A stretch of DNA of 64,000 bases, taken from Croceibacterium ferulae (GTDB lineage Bacteria; Pseudomonadota; Alphaproteobacteria; Sphingomonadales; Sphingomonadaceae). How positions within the stretch are numbered: the stretch's first letter is position 1; the number at the start of each line of letters is the position of its first letter. Positions 35,583 through 45,333 of this stretch are shown here, piece after piece. The stretch is from positions 124,001 to 188,000 of the forward strand of contig NZ_QZVQ01000008.1 in NCBI RefSeq assembly GCF_003660445.1, given 5' to 3'. The position numbers and the translations under genes were made by a program. The notes under the pieces were generated by a model that did not search any database, was not told the origin of the DNA, and saw only the letters and a program-made list of their open reading frames with translations.

Positions 35583-36472
35583 CGGGCGACCTCCGGCAGG
35601 TGGCGGACCAGCGCGCTGGTGTCCTGCCGCCCGCCGCCGGTGGCCTGCACGGCGGCATAGAGCTGGTCCACCAGCGCGGTCACCGGCAGCGGCTGCCCGG
35701 CGGCATTGGCGGTGGCCAGCGCGATGGCGAGATCCTTGCGCATCCAGTCGATCGCGAAGCCGAAGTCGAACTCGCCCGCCGCCATGCTGGTCCAGCGATT
35801 GTCCATCTGCCAGCTCTGCGCCGCGCCGCCGCCGATCGCCTGCAGCACCTTGTCCATCTCCAGCCCCTGGCCCTGCGCGAAGCCGACCGCTTCGGACAGG
35901 CCGGCCAGCGTGCCGGCGATGCAGATCTGGTTGACTGCCTTGGCGCTCTGCCCGGCGCCGGCCTCCCCGATATGGACGATGCGGGCGGCATAGGCCTGCA
36001 GCACCGGCTCGGCCCGGGCCATCGCCTCCGCCGTGCCGCCGCACATCACCGACAGTTTGCCGTTCTCCGCACCCGCCTGCCCGCCGGAGACGGGCGCATC
36101 CAGCGCCAGCAGGCCGAGCCGCTCCGCCTCCGCCGCAACCTGCCGCGCGGCGGCCGGGGAGACGGTGGTGTGATCCACGAACAGCGCGCCGGCCTGCATG
36201 GCGGCCAGCGCGCCACCCTTGCCCAGTGCAACCTGCGCCAGATCGGCATCATTGCCGACGCAGCACAGCACCACCTGCGCGGCCTGCACGGCCTCCGCCA
36301 CGGAAGGCGCGCTCGCCACATCCAGCCCGTCATGCCGTTGCACCCAGCTCTCCGCCTTGGCGGCGGTGCGGTTCCATACGGTGACGCGGTGTCCCGCGCG
36401 CGCCAGGTGGCCGGCCATCGGCGCGCCCATCACGCCAATGCCCAGGAAGGTGATCTGCAGGGGTTCGCTCAT
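35579..36472 (-). CDS. NAD(P)-dependent beta-hydroxyacid dehydrogenase (3-hydroxyisobutyrate dehydrogenase family)
   Basis: A 297-residue oxidoreductase. The N-terminal FLGIGVMGAPMAGHLARAGH signature binds the dinucleotide; DAPVSGGQAGAENGKLSVMCGG is the substrate loop; the catalytic lysine sits in GAGQSAKAVNQI. This could be 3-hydroxyisobutyrate dehydrogenase (valine degradation) or a tartronate-semialdehyde reductase-like enzyme. No other valine pathway gene lies nearby; it leads a two-gene unit with the amidohydrolase and is divergent from ilvA. Confidence 0.88.
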   Translation of the reverse strand: MSEPLQITFLGIGVMGAPMAGHLARAGHRVTVWNRTAAKAESWVQRHDGLDVASAPSVAEAVQAAQVVLCCVGNDADLAQVALGKGGALAAMQAGALFVDHTTVSPAAARQVAAEAERLGLLALDAPVSGGQAGAENGKLSVMCGGTAEAMARAEPVLQAYAARIVHIGEAGAGQSAKAVNQICIAGTLAGLSEAVGFAQGQGLEMDKVLQAIGGGAAQSWQMDNRWTSMAAGEFDFGFAIDWMRKDLAIALATANAAGQPLPVTALVDQLYAAVQATGGGRQDTSALVRHLPEVAR

Positions 36473-36563
36473 GCGCCGCCAATGCCGCCTGCGGCGCGGC
36501 AAAGCAACGATTGCCCGCCGTGCCGGTTTTCTCCTGCGCCGCTTTGGGCTACGCGCACCGCCC

Positions 36564-37799
36564 ATGGACAGTGCAGACCTGCTCGACAGCACCCTCACCC
36601 TTGGCGATGTAGAGGGCGCCGCCGCCCGCATCGCCGGCGCCGTGGTGCGCACGCCCACCCATTACAGCCGCACGCTGTCGCAGATCACCGGCGCGGAGAT
36701 CTGGCTGAAGTTCGAGAACCACCAGTTCACCGCCGCCTACAAGGAACGCGGCGCGCTGAACGCCCTGCTGCAGATGGACCCGCTCCAGGCCGCGCGCGGT
36801 GTCATCACCGCCAGCGCGGGCAACCATGCGCAGGGCCTGTCCTATCACGGTTCACGGCTGGGCGTGCCCGTCACCATCGTGATGCCGCGCACCACGCCCA
36901 CCGTGAAGATCATGCAGACCGAGCAGGTCGGCGGCACCGTCGTGCTGGAAGGCGAGACCTTTGACGAGGCCAAGGCCCATGCCCACCTGCTGGAAACGGA
37001 GCTGGGCCTGACCTTCGTCCACCCGTTCGATCACCCGCATATCGCCGCAGGGCAGGGCACCGTGGCGCTGGAGATGCTGGCCGATGCGCCGGATATCGAC
37101 TGCATCGTGACGCCGATCGGTGGAGGCGGGCTGATCTCCGGCATGGGCACCGTCGCCAAGGCGCAGAGCCCGGCGATCGAGGTGATCGGCGTGCAGGCGG
37201 AACTCTACCCGTCCATGTATGCCCGGCTGAAGGGACAGGTGATGCCCGCCGGCGGCGACACGCTGGCGGAAGGCATCGCGGTCAAGGAGCCAGGGGTCTT
37301 CACCAGCCGGATCATCGCCGATGTCGTCGACGACATCCTGCTGGTCGGCGAAAGCGAGCTGGAGCGCGCCGTCGCGCTGCTGTTGCAGATCGAGAAGACG
37401 GTGGTGGAAGGCGCCGGCGCGGCGGGGCTGGCGGCGGTGCTGGCGCACCGCGAGCGTTTCGCCGGCCGCACGCTGGGCCTGGTCCTGTGCGGCGGCAATA
37501 TCGACACAAGGCTGCTGACCAATGTGCTGCTGCGCGATCTTGCCCGGTCGGGCCGCATCGCCCGGCTGCGCATCACGCTGCAGGACCGGCCGGGCGCGCT
37601 GTACAAGGTCATGCGGGAGTTCGACGCGCACAACGTCAACATCCTGGAAATCTACCACCAGCGCATCTTCACCACCCTGCCTGCCAAGGGGCTGATCACC
37701 GACATCGAATGCGAGGCGCGGGACCGGTCGCAGATCGAACGGCTGGTGACCGCACTGGAACAGCGCGGCTATCTGGTCGGCCAGGTCGAACTCAACTGA
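36564..37799 (+). CDS. ilvA: Threonine ammonia-lyase
   Basis: A 411-residue PLP enzyme that deaminates threonine to 2-oxobutyrate, the first step of isoleucine synthesis, or degrades threonine in the catabolic type. The PLP lysine is in FTAAYKERGALNAL, the glycine loop is PIGGGGLISG, and SAGNHAQGLSYHG is conserved. A single C-terminal ACT-like domain (LRITLQDRPGALYKVMREFDAHNVNILEI) is present instead of the tandem regulatory domains of E. coli IlvA. Start at ATG 36564. Confidence 0.92.
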   Translation: MDSADLLDSTLTLGDVEGAAARIAGAVVRTPTHYSRTLSQITGAEIWLKFENHQFTAAYKERGALNALLQMDPLQAARGVITASAGNHAQGLSYHGSRLGVPVTIVMPRTTPTVKIMQTEQVGGTVVLEGETFDEAKAHAHLLETELGLTFVHPFDHPHIAAGQGTVALEMLADAPDIDCIVTPIGGGGLISGMGTVAKAQSPAIEVIGVQAELYPSMYARLKGQVMPAGGDTLAEGIAVKEPGVFTSRIIADVVDDILLVGESELERAVALLLQIEKTVVEGAGAAGLAAVLAHRERFAGRTLGLVLCGGNIDTRLLTNVLLRDLARSGRIARLRITLQDRPGALYKVMREFDAHNVNILEIYHQRIFTTLPAKGLITDIECEARDRSQIERLVTALEQRGYLVGQVELN

Positions 37800-37920
37800 T
37801 CCAGCAGGGGACAGTGCGCAGATATTCGGCGAAAGTGGTTTGCAGGCGGGCGCTTAGTGCCTACCTTTCCGCTCAGACGCCGCTGATTTCTGCCGCCCCC
37901 CAGGAAAGTATGCCCGGAAC

Positions 37921-38778
37921 GTGACCGCCCCTGTGCGCTTTCCCCGGTTCTTCGTGACGACACCGTCGCCGTGTCCGTATCTGCCCGGGCGGACCGAACG
38001 CAAGGTCTTCACGGAGCTGAAGGGCCCCCAGGCGGACGGGTTGAACGATGCGCTGAGCCGGATCGGCTTCCGCCGCAGCCAGACCGTTGCCTACCGCCCC
38101 AGCTGCCTGGATTGCCGCGCCTGCGTGTCGGTCCGCGTCGTCGCGGAGGAATTTCGCCCCTCCTCCACGCAGAAGCGGGCGTTCAGGCGCAATGGCGACC
38201 TGATCGTCACCGAATGCCGCCCCTGGGCTACCGCCGAACAGTTCGCCCTGCTGCAACGCTACCTCGCCAGCCGCCATCCCGGCGGCGGCATGGCGGCGAT
38301 GGACGAGATCGACTTCGCCGACATGGTGGAACACACGACCGTCTCCAGCAGCATGATCGAATATCGGGAGCCGGACGAGCATGGCGAGCCCGGCCGCCTG
38401 ATCGGCGCCTGCCTGACCGACCGGCAGGGCGACGGGCTGTCGATGATCTACAGCTTCTATGACCCCGACGATGGCGCACGGGCGGGGCTGGGCAACTACA
38501 TCATCCTGGAACATATCCGCCGCGCCGCTGCCGAGGGGCTGCGCTACGTCTATCTCGGCTACTGGGTCGATGGCTCCAGCCGGATGCAGTACAAGGTCCG
38601 CTACCGCCCGCTGGAACGGCTGGAGGCCACCGGCTGGGTGCGCTTCGGTGACGAGGAACAGGCGGCGCTGATCGCCCGGGTCACCGCCGCTCCCCAGGAA
38701 GGCGATCGCAAGCTGAGCGGCGAAGGCAAGGACGGCGCCCCGGGCGGGCAGCAGCAATACAAGGTCAAGCAGGACTAG
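37921..38778 (+). CDS. bpt: Aspartate/glutamate leucyltransferase (Bpt, arginyltransferase family)
   Basis: A 285-residue aminoacyl-tRNA-protein transferase of the Ate1/Bpt family, which adds Leu to proteins with N-terminal Asp or Glu so that they enter the N-end-rule pathway. The [18 protein letters not shown]-terminus, [16 protein letters not shown] cysteine-rich motif, [21 protein letters not shown] and [22 protein letters not shown] are diagnostic. GTG start at 37921. The last 4 bp overlap the stop of the convergent lysozyme gene. Confidence 0.93.
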   Translation: MTAPVRFPRFFVTTPSPCPYLPGRTERKVFTELKGPQADGLNDALSRIGFRRSQTVAYRPSCLDCRACVSVRVVAEEFRPSSTQKRAFRRNGDLIVTECRPWATAEQFALLQRYLASRHPGGGMAAMDEIDFADMVEHTTVSSSMIEYREPDEHGEPGRLIGACLTDRQGDGLSMIYSFYDPDDGARAGLGNYIILEHIRRAAAEGLRYVYLGYWVDGSSRMQYKVRYRPLERLEATGWVRFGDEEQAALIARVTAAPQEGDRKLSGEGKDGAPGGQQQYKVKQD

Positions 38779-39395
38779 CCGAGCGGACCGTCCGCCCGGC
38801 GGTACAGCGCCGTCTCGGCCGCACGCCGCCGCACCAGTCCGGCCAGCACACGTCCGCCCGCCCGGTTCCAGCGCCCGAACTGCTCCGCCGCGCCGGCATG
38901 GTCACCGGCCAGGTGCATCCGCAGCAGCGTGGAACTGGCCAGCGCCTGCGTACCGATATTGTAGGCGAGGGAGACCAGCGCATCGAACTGGTTCCGGCCC
39001 GTTGCACTCTCGCCCAGCAGCGCTGCCAACTCTTCGGCAAACTGCGCGACATGCGTGGCGAAGCGCGCATCGCACCGCTCCTGCGCCCACACCGCGCCGG
39101 GGGTAATCGCCTTGCCGTCCTCGTCCGTGGTCGAGCCCCAGCCAATCGTCCACGGGGCGCCGCCGGTGCCGGGATCGGGATAGGCCTCGACCGTCCCATC
39201 ACTGCGCCGCTTTGCGCAGCCCTCGAACTCCCGGATCAGCCGCAATCCCGCATCACCGATCATCCGCTCGCCACCGGTCGTTGTTTCGCTGGTGATCGCC
39301 TGGTCAATGGCGTCATCCAGCCGGGTGACTTCCGATCGGGAGATACCCCGGCCCAGGATCAGGCGTACGGCGTCGAAAATGGCTTTCCTGTTCAT
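38775..39395 (-). CDS. GH24 lysozyme (phage-type endolysin-like)
   Basis: A 206-residue glycoside hydrolase of family 24 (T4 lysozyme type). The catalytic Glu is in [27 protein letters not shown] supplies the Asp/Thr side of the cleft; [12 protein letters not shown] is the conserved helix. A helical 40-residue N-terminus precedes the domain; there is no signal peptide. No other phage genes are near. The CATTTTCCTACA motif lies about 50 bp upstream of the ATG, linking it to the three HTH genes. Confidence 0.88.
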   Translation of the reverse strand: MNRKAIFDAVRLILGRGISRSEVTRLDDAIDQAITSETTTGGERMIGDAGLRLIREFEGCAKRRSDGTVEAYPDPGTGGAPWTIGWGSTTDEDGKAITPGAVWAQERCDARFATHVAQFAEELAALLGESATGRNQFDALVSLAYNIGTQALASSTLLRMHLAGDHAGAAEQFGRWNRAGGRVLAGLVRRRAAETALYRRADGPLG

Positions 39396-39442
39396 CTGCT
39401 GTCCTCCGATGGCAAGGGCAGCGCATTAGGAACAGCATGGAG

Positions 39443-39457
39443 GTGTAGGAAAATGGT
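39443..39457 (-). promoter_or_regulatory. Shared motif ACCATTTTCCTACAC, copy 3
   Basis: On the minus strand the sequence AACCATTTTCCTACAC matches the element before HTH paralogue 1 base for base. It lies 48 bp upstream of the lysozyme ATG, about 20 bp further than in the HTH genes. The same strand orientation relative to the gene supports a promoter or operator role. Confidence 0.6.
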
Positions 39458-39517
39458 TTCTCCCAAGCCAGAGAAGGAACCACACCGGTTCAGCAACTGT
39501 CGCCTTGCCGCATTCGG

Positions 39518-39547
39518 AAAAGGGCGCCCGGATCGCTCCGGACGCCC
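39518..39547 (-). terminator. Intrinsic terminator of glnA
   Basis: On the minus strand, GGGGCGTCCGG pairs with CCGGGCGCCC across a 6-nt loop, followed by TTTT (39518-39521). It lies 25 bp beyond the glnA stop and should end the glnB-glnA transcript. Confidence 0.75.
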
Positions 39548-39571
39548 CTTGTCATGTCGCTGCAGAGCCGA

Positions 39572-40981
39572 TCAGGCGCTGTAGTACATGTCGAACTCGA
39601 CCGCGCTCGGCGTGGTCTCGAAGCGGATCACCTCTTCCTGCTTCAGCTCGACATAGGCCTCGATCTGCTCCTTGGTAAACACGTCACCGCGCAGCAGGAA
39701 CTCGTGATCGGCCATGACCGAATCGAGGGCCTCGCGCAGCGAAGCGCAGACGGTCGGCACCTCGGCCAGTTCGGCCGGGGGCAGGTCGTACAGGTTCTTG
39801 TCCATCGCCTCACCCGGGTGGATGCGGTTCTGGATGCCGTCCAGGCCGGCCATCAGCAGCGCGGCGTAGCACAGATAGGGGTTGGCCATCGCGTCAGGGA
39901 AGCGGAACTCCACCCGCTTGCTCTTCTCGCCCGAACCGTAGGGGATGCGGCACGAGGCCGAACGGTTGCGCGCGGAATAGGCCAGCAGCACCGGCGCCTC
40001 GAAGCCCGGCACCAGCCGCTTGTAGCTGTTGGTGGTCGGGTTGGTGAAGGCGTTCAGCGCCTTGGCATGCTTGATCACGCCGCCGATGAAATACAGGCAG
40101 GTGTCCGACAGGCCGGCATAGCCGTTGCCGGCGAAGGTCGGCTTGCCGCCATCCCAGATCGAGAAGTGGGTGTGCATGCCGCTGCCATTGTCGCCCTTGA
40201 TCGGCTTGGGCATGAAGGTCGCGGTCTTGCCGTAGGCGTGGGCGACCATGTGGACCACATACTTGTAGATCTGCATGCGGTCGGCCGTCTGCACCAGCGT
40301 GCCGAAGGTCATGCCCAGCTCGTGCTGCGCCGCCGCCACCTCGTGGTGGTGCTTGTCGCAGGGCAGGCCCATTTCCAGCATGGTGGAAACCATCTCGCCA
40401 CGGATGTCGACGGCGCTGTCCACCGGCGCCACCGGGAAGTAGCCGCCCTTCACGCGCGGACGGTGGCCCATATTGCCGGCGTCCATTTCGGTGTTGGTGT
40501 TGGTCGGCAGCTCGATATCGTCGATCTGGAAGCCGGAACCGTTGTAGCCGTCGTGCCAGCGCACATCGTCGAACATGAAGAACTCGGCTTCGGGGCCGAC
40601 ATAGACGGTGTCGCCGATGCCCAGGCTCTTCATGTAGTTTTCGGCGCGCTTGGCGGTGGTGCGCGGGTCGCGGGCATACCATTCGCCGGTCGACGGCTCG
40701 ATGATGTCGCAGAACACGATCATCATCGGCGTGGCGCTGAACGGGTCCATATAGACCTCGGTCAGGTCGGGCTTCAGCACCATGTCCGATTCATTGATGA
40801 CCTTCCATCCTTCGATGGAGGAGCCGTCGAACATCAGGCCTTCTTCCAGCTGGTCCTCGTCCAGCGCGGATGCGACCATGGACAGGTGGTGCCACTTGCC
40901 CTTGGGATCGGTGAAGCGCAGGTCGACCCACTCGATCTCCTCGTCCTTGATCCGCTTCATGACTTCCGATGCAGTGGACAT
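39572..40981 (-). CDS. glnA: Glutamine synthetase type I
   Basis: A 469-residue enzyme assimilating ammonia into glutamate; it forms dodecamers. Signatures: [19 protein letters not shown], the ATP-binding [13 protein letters not shown], and [11 protein letters not shown]. The adenylylation tyrosine lies in [12 protein letters not shown], so the enzyme can be switched by GlnE. Directly downstream of glnB with a 61-bp gap and followed by an intrinsic terminator. Confidence 0.98.
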   Translation of the reverse strand: MSTASEVMKRIKDEEIEWVDLRFTDPKGKWHHLSMVASALDEDQLEEGLMFDGSSIEGWKVINESDMVLKPDLTEVYMDPFSATPMMIVFCDIIEPSTGEWYARDPRTTAKRAENYMKSLGIGDTVYVGPEAEFFMFDDVRWHDGYNGSGFQIDDIELPTNTNTEMDAGNMGHRPRVKGGYFPVAPVDSAVDIRGEMVSTMLEMGLPCDKHHHEVAAAQHELGMTFGTLVQTADRMQIYKYVVHMVAHAYGKTATFMPKPIKGDNGSGMHTHFSIWDGGKPTFAGNGYAGLSDTCLYFIGGVIKHAKALNAFTNPTTNSYKRLVPGFEAPVLLAYSARNRSASCRIPYGSGEKSKRVEFRFPDAMANPYLCYAALLMAGLDGIQNRIHPGEAMDKNLYDLPPAELAEVPTVCASLREALDSVMADHEFLLRGDVFTKEQIEAYVELKQEEVIRFETTPSAVEFDMYYSA

Positions 40982-41042
40982 GGCGTTCCTTCCTTGACGC
41001 TAGAATGCTTGGGCGCAGGGCCGCGACCCTGCGGAATTCGGT

Positions 41043-41480
<438 letters not shown>

Positions 41481-41597
41481 TCAGCAAGATTGCAACATGA
41501 TTGTGCTACCGGAGCAACGGCTTCGTTCACGCCGGGCCGGTTTTGCGTCAATTCATTGCCTAAAAAGGCGGCAAGTGCCCGCAAATGCGGCAGCGGC

Positions 41598-42524
41598 TTA
41601 CAGCCGCAGCCCGCTCGCCTCGTCCAGCCCGGCCATCAGGTTCAGCGACTGGATCGCCGCACCGCTCGCGCCCTTGCCCAGATTGTCGAGCAGAGCGATG
41701 AGCCGCGCCTGGCTGCCGTCGGCGGCGGCGAACACATGCAGTTCCAGCCGGTCGCTGCCCGGGGCGCCGGCGCGCAGCAGCAGTTCGTCGGGCCGCGCAT
41801 CGGCCACAGACACGACCGGACTGCCGGCATAGAACTCCGCCAGCGCATTCCGCAACGCATCGGCAGGGGCTGCACCGGGGATGGCCACCAGCGGCAGCGG
41901 CACTTCCACCGCCATGCCGCGATGGGCGGCTATCACCGCCGGTGAGAAGACCGGGTCATGCACCAGCCCGCCATGCCGGCGCATCTCCGCCAGATGCTTG
42001 TGCCCCAGCGCCAAGCCATAGCCGCGCCAGGCGATGTCGCCATCATCCTCGAACCGTTCGATCAGCGCCTTGCCGCCGCCGGAATAACCGGACACGGCGT
42101 TGACGGTGTAGGGCCAGTCCGCCGGCAGCAGGCCGCCGCGCACCAACGGCGCCACCAGCGCCAGGAAACCGGTGGGGTAGCAGCCGGGATTGCTCACCCG
42201 CTGCGCACCGGCGACGACGTCGCGCCCGACCAGTTCGGGGAAGCCATAGGTCCAGCCTGTCGCCACCCGGAACGCGGTGGAGGCGTCGATCACCCGCGTG
42301 ACGCTGGCCGGATCGATCAGCGCGACTGCCTCGCGAGCGGCGTCATCCGGCAGGCACAGGATGGCGAAGTCCGCCTCGTTCAGCGCTTCGCGGCGGGCGG
42401 CGGGATCCTTGCGGCGGTCGCCTTCCAGCACCAGCAGCTCGAACTCCGGGCGGGGTGCCAGCCGCTCCACGATCTCCAGCCCGGTCGTACCGGCCGCGCC
42501 GTCGATGAACACCGTGTGCGCCAT
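41598..42524 (-). CDS. argC: N-acetyl-gamma-glutamyl-phosphate reductase (short, type 2)
   Basis: A 308-residue NADPH reductase of arginine synthesis. The start MAHTVFIDGAAGTTGLEI binds the cofactor; the catalytic Cys is in RVSNPGCYPTGFLAL; SGYSGGGKALIERFE and GHKHLAEM follow. Length and the FIDGAAGTTGLEI form mark the short AgaC type. Its ATG shares one base with the stop of the SH3 gene upstream, so the two are coupled. Confidence 0.95.
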   Translation of the reverse strand: MAHTVFIDGAAGTTGLEIVERLAPRPEFELLVLEGDRRKDPAARREALNEADFAILCLPDDAAREAVALIDPASVTRVIDASTAFRVATGWTYGFPELVGRDVVAGAQRVSNPGCYPTGFLALVAPLVRGGLLPADWPYTVNAVSGYSGGGKALIERFEDDGDIAWRGYGLALGHKHLAEMRRHGGLVHDPVFSPAVIAAHRGMAVEVPLPLVAIPGAAPADALRNALAEFYAGSPVVSVADARPDELLLRAGAPGSDRLELHVFAAADGSQARLIALLDNLGKGASGAAIQSLNLMAGLDEASGLRL

Positions 42525-42919
42525 CAGGGCAGCATCTCCAGCCGGTCCAGCCGGACATAGCCGACCGGCCCTTCCAGCGACAGGCAGCCCCAGGCCCAAT
42601 CCGGCCCGACCTCCAGCACTTCGAAACTGTCGCCTTCCATCAGCGTGCACAATTCCTCTGCCGCCATGTCCGGCTGCGGCAGCAGCGGCGCGCCGCCGGG
42701 CAGCACGGTGCGCGGCTGCGGCACGGCGTAATGGGGCACGAAATGCCGGCCGGCGAGCGCGATATGCGCCAGGTCGCCGCGCAGCGGCAGCGCCCCGGCG
42801 GCGGGCCGTTCGACCGCGCCGCTCAGCGCATAGGGGCCCCGATTGCGGTGCATATCCGCACCGGCGGCATCATCCGGATGGGCGGCGATCGCGCCACTCG
42901 GTTCCTCTGTCACGTGCAT
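42524..42919 (-). CDS. SH3-only relative of NlpC/P60 peptidases (catalytic domain missing)
   Basis: A 131-residue protein. The part GALPLRGDLAHIALAGRHFVPHYAVPQPRT followed by a bacterial SH3 fold (LCTLMEGDSFEVLEVGPDWAWGCLSLEGPVGYVRLDRLE) is the usual N-terminal half of sphingomonad NlpC/P60 cell-wall peptidases, but the protein ends after the SH3 fold and no Cys-His catalytic domain follows in any frame. It lies between the M17 peptidase and argC on the same strand, and is likely cotranscribed with both. Probably a binding-only or decayed protein. Confidence 0.75.
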   Translation of the reverse strand: MHVTEEPSGAIAAHPDDAAGADMHRNRGPYALSGAVERPAAGALPLRGDLAHIALAGRHFVPHYAVPQPRTVLPGGAPLLPQPDMAAEELCTLMEGDSFEVLEVGPDWAWGCLSLEGPVGYVRLDRLEMLP

Positions 42920-42970
42920 CGCGGGCGCTTACCTGCCGACCGCCCGATCGGCAAGCCGCACCAACATGGC

Positions 42971-44383
42971 TCAACCTGCGAAGCGGGCGCGCAGCATGTG
43001 CCAGGCGGCCCGCAGGCCCAGCGCCTCTCCGCCGCGCGGGCGGCCGGGGCGGGCGGCGGGGTTCCAGGCGAAGGTGTCGAAATGCGCCCAGTCGATCGGC
43101 CGGCCCGCCGCATCGTCGCTCACGAACCGATCCAGGAACAGCGCGGCGGTGACCGCGCCGGCGAAGCTGTTGGCGGTGGCATTGTTGATATCGGCGATGT
43201 CGGACTTCAGCCCTTCGGCATAGGGGGCGTGCAGCGGCAGGCGCCAGACCGGATCATCCTGCGCGCGCCCTGCGGCCAGCAGCGCCTCCGCCGTCGCGTC
43301 CTCTCGGGCGAACATGGCCGGCAGGTCGGGGCCCAGCGCCACCCGCGCCGCGCCGGTCAGGGTGGCGAAGTCGAGCAGAAGGGCGGGGCTCTCCTCGCTG
43401 GCGCGGGTCAGCGCATCGGCCAGGATCAGGCGCCCTTCGGCATCGGTATTGCCGATCTCCACGCTCAGCCCCTTGCGGCTGCGCAGCACGTCACCCGGGC
43501 GGAAGGCGTTGCCGGCGATGGCATTCTCCACCGCCGGGACCAGGCAATGCAGCCGCACATCCAGCCCGGCCTCCATCACCAGCCGCGCGAGGGCCAGGGC
43601 ATGCGCCGCGCCGCCCATGTCCTTCTTCATCAGCAGCATGCCGGCCGACGGCTTGATGTCGAGCCCGCCCGAATCGAAGCACACCCCCTTGCCGACCAGT
43701 GCCAGCACCGGCGCGCCGGCACGGCCCCAGGTCAGGTGCAGCAGGCGGGGCGCATGATGGTGCGCGGCGGCGCGGCCCACGGCGTGGATCATCGGGTAGT
43801 CCGCTTCCAACCCTTCGCCGCGGATCACGGTCAGTTCCGCGCGGGTGGCGGCGGCGATCCCCTCGGCCACCTGCTGCAGCGCGGCGGGCCCCATGTCCTC
43901 TGCCGGTGTGTTCACCAGATCGCGCACCAGCTGCATCGCGCGCGCTTCCGCCAGCGCGCCGTCGATCGCCGCCGCTTCCCTGGTCAGCAGCACCCGCGGG
44001 CCTTCGGCGGCAGGGTCGCTGGCATAGCGGGTGAAGCGATATTGCGCGGTCTGCCAGCCGAGCAGGGCATGGCCGACGCCGGCCAACCCGCTCTCGTCCG
44101 CCAGCCGGTATGTGCCGGCGGGCAGCACCTCGGCCAGCCGGGCCAGGCACCAGCTGGTCAGCCGGGCTGCATCCTTGACCCCGCCCAGCGCCAGCCAGCT
44201 CTCGCCATCCGGTACGATCGCGGTCTGTCCGGGCTTGCCGGTGAAGCGCTGTGCCGCCAGCAGGGAGCGTTGCGGTCCGCTCAGCGTTGTGGCGGTGCGG
44301 TCGAAGCTGTCGGTCGTGACCAGGCGGATGGTGGTGGCGGCGCCGCCGCGATCCGGCTGGATCAATTCGTCTTTCGTGCCCAT
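42971..44383 (-). CDS. M17 leucyl aminopeptidase family protein
   Basis: A 470-residue zinc exopeptidase. The C-terminal catalytic domain shows GKGVCFDSGGLDIKPSAGMLLMKKDMGGAA (metal ligands Asp, Lys), the signature NTDAEGRLILADAL near residue 313, and DFATLTGAARVALG. The N-terminal macro-like domain is poorly conserved, as in the PepB/alphaproteobacterial subgroup. The ATG at 44383 begins MGTKDELIQPD. Divergent from the lipoprotein gene. Confidence 0.93.
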   Translation of the reverse strand: MGTKDELIQPDRGGAATTIRLVTTDSFDRTATTLSGPQRSLLAAQRFTGKPGQTAIVPDGESWLALGGVKDAARLTSWCLARLAEVLPAGTYRLADESGLAGVGHALLGWQTAQYRFTRYASDPAAEGPRVLLTREAAAIDGALAEARAMQLVRDLVNTPAEDMGPAALQQVAEGIAAATRAELTVIRGEGLEADYPMIHAVGRAAAHHHAPRLLHLTWGRAGAPVLALVGKGVCFDSGGLDIKPSAGMLLMKKDMGGAAHALALARLVMEAGLDVRLHCLVPAVENAIAGNAFRPGDVLRSRKGLSVEIGNTDAEGRLILADALTRASEESPALLLDFATLTGAARVALGPDLPAMFAREDATAEALLAAGRAQDDPVWRLPLHAPYAEGLKSDIADINNATANSFAGAVTAALFLDRFVSDDAAGRPIDWAHFDTFAWNPAARPGRPRGGEALGLRAAWHMLRARFAG

Positions 44384-44431
44384 AGAAAGGCCGCTTGCCT
44401 GTTTGCGCAAGGTTTGGAAAGGTTGTCCGTG

Positions 44432-45283
44432 ATGCGCTTGGTTCTCCTTCTTGCCTGTTCGGCAGCGATGGCCGGCTGCACCGGACCTGCCGGGGAGCAG
44501 CCGGAGCAGCAGGCGGACGCGCCCGCCGCCACCGTCACCGCAGTCGCCACCGACTCGCCCGCCCCTCAGCCTGTCGAAACCGGGCTGGCAGCGCGCAAGA
44601 GCGGCGGGGCGCGTGCCGTGACGGAAGAAACTGACGATTACATGTTCACCTACAGCTATCCGGCTGCGGCGGGATCGATCGCCCCGCTGGGTGACCTGCT
44701 GGACCGACAGCTGGAACAACGCCGCACCGAACTCGCCACCTCCTCCGCGCAGGCGAAGCGGGAGGCGCGGGCGGACGGCTTTCCGTACAACAAGCACAGC
44801 TACCAGGCGGAATGGAAGGTCGTGGCCAGCCTTCCCGACTGGCTGAGCCTGTCGAACGAATTCAGCAGCTATAGCGGCGGCGCGCACGGGATCTATGGCG
44901 TGTCGTCGCTGGTGTGGGACAAGCAGGAGGCCGAGGCGATCGAGGCGATCGAGCTGTTCACCTCGCCCCAGGCACTGGAAGACGCGCTGGGCGACCGGTT
45001 CTGCGACGGGCTGAACAAGCAGCGGGAGGAACGTCGCGGCGAACCGGTGAACCCCGATGCGGACGACCTGTTCAACAACTGCCCGGACATGGACGAGCTG
45101 ACCGTGCTGGTCGGCTCCGGCAACGGGCGCCGGTTCGACCGTCTGACCCTCTATGCCGGCCCCTACGTCGCCGGCCCCTATGCGGAGGGCGATTTCCGGG
45201 TGAACCTGCCGGTTGACCGGGCCGTGCTGCAGACGGTCAAGCCGCAGTACCGCAACAGCTTCGCCACCCGCAGCCGGGCCTGA
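44432..45283 (+). CDS. Lipoprotein with DUF4163/DUF3298-like (RsiV-type) domain
   Basis: A 283-residue lipoprotein: MRLVLLLACSAAMAGC is a short signal with lipobox MAGC (Cys16). A low-complexity Ala/Pro linker leads to a domain starting DDYMFTYSYPAAAGSI and containing SLSNEFSSYSGGAHGIYGVSSLVWD, which fits the DUF4163-DUF3298 pair found in PdaC and RsiV; these bind peptidoglycan or lysozyme. Envelope-located; exact ligand unknown. Confidence 0.8.
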   Translation: MRLVLLLACSAAMAGCTGPAGEQPEQQADAPAATVTAVATDSPAPQPVETGLAARKSGGARAVTEETDDYMFTYSYPAAAGSIAPLGDLLDRQLEQRRTELATSSAQAKREARADGFPYNKHSYQAEWKVVASLPDWLSLSNEFSSYSGGAHGIYGVSSLVWDKQEAEAIEAIELFTSPQALEDALGDRFCDGLNKQREERRGEPVNPDADDLFNNCPDMDELTVLVGSGNGRRFDRLTLYAGPYVAGPYAEGDFRVNLPVDRAVLQTVKPQYRNSFATRSRA

Positions 45284-45333
45284 GTGGCCGGTCCGGCTGG
45301 AAAAGCCGGGCACCAGCCGCTACATCGCGCGGC

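Noticed and set aside
38775-39395. Prophage remnant
   Set aside because: Only the lysozyme is present; neighbours are ordinary core genes and no integrase, capsid or tail genes or att repeats are seen.
42731-44431. Long plus-strand frame running into the DUF4163 lipoprotein
   Set aside because: Only the part from 44432 has a signal peptide and domain; the upstream part is a shadow of the M17 and SH3 genes.
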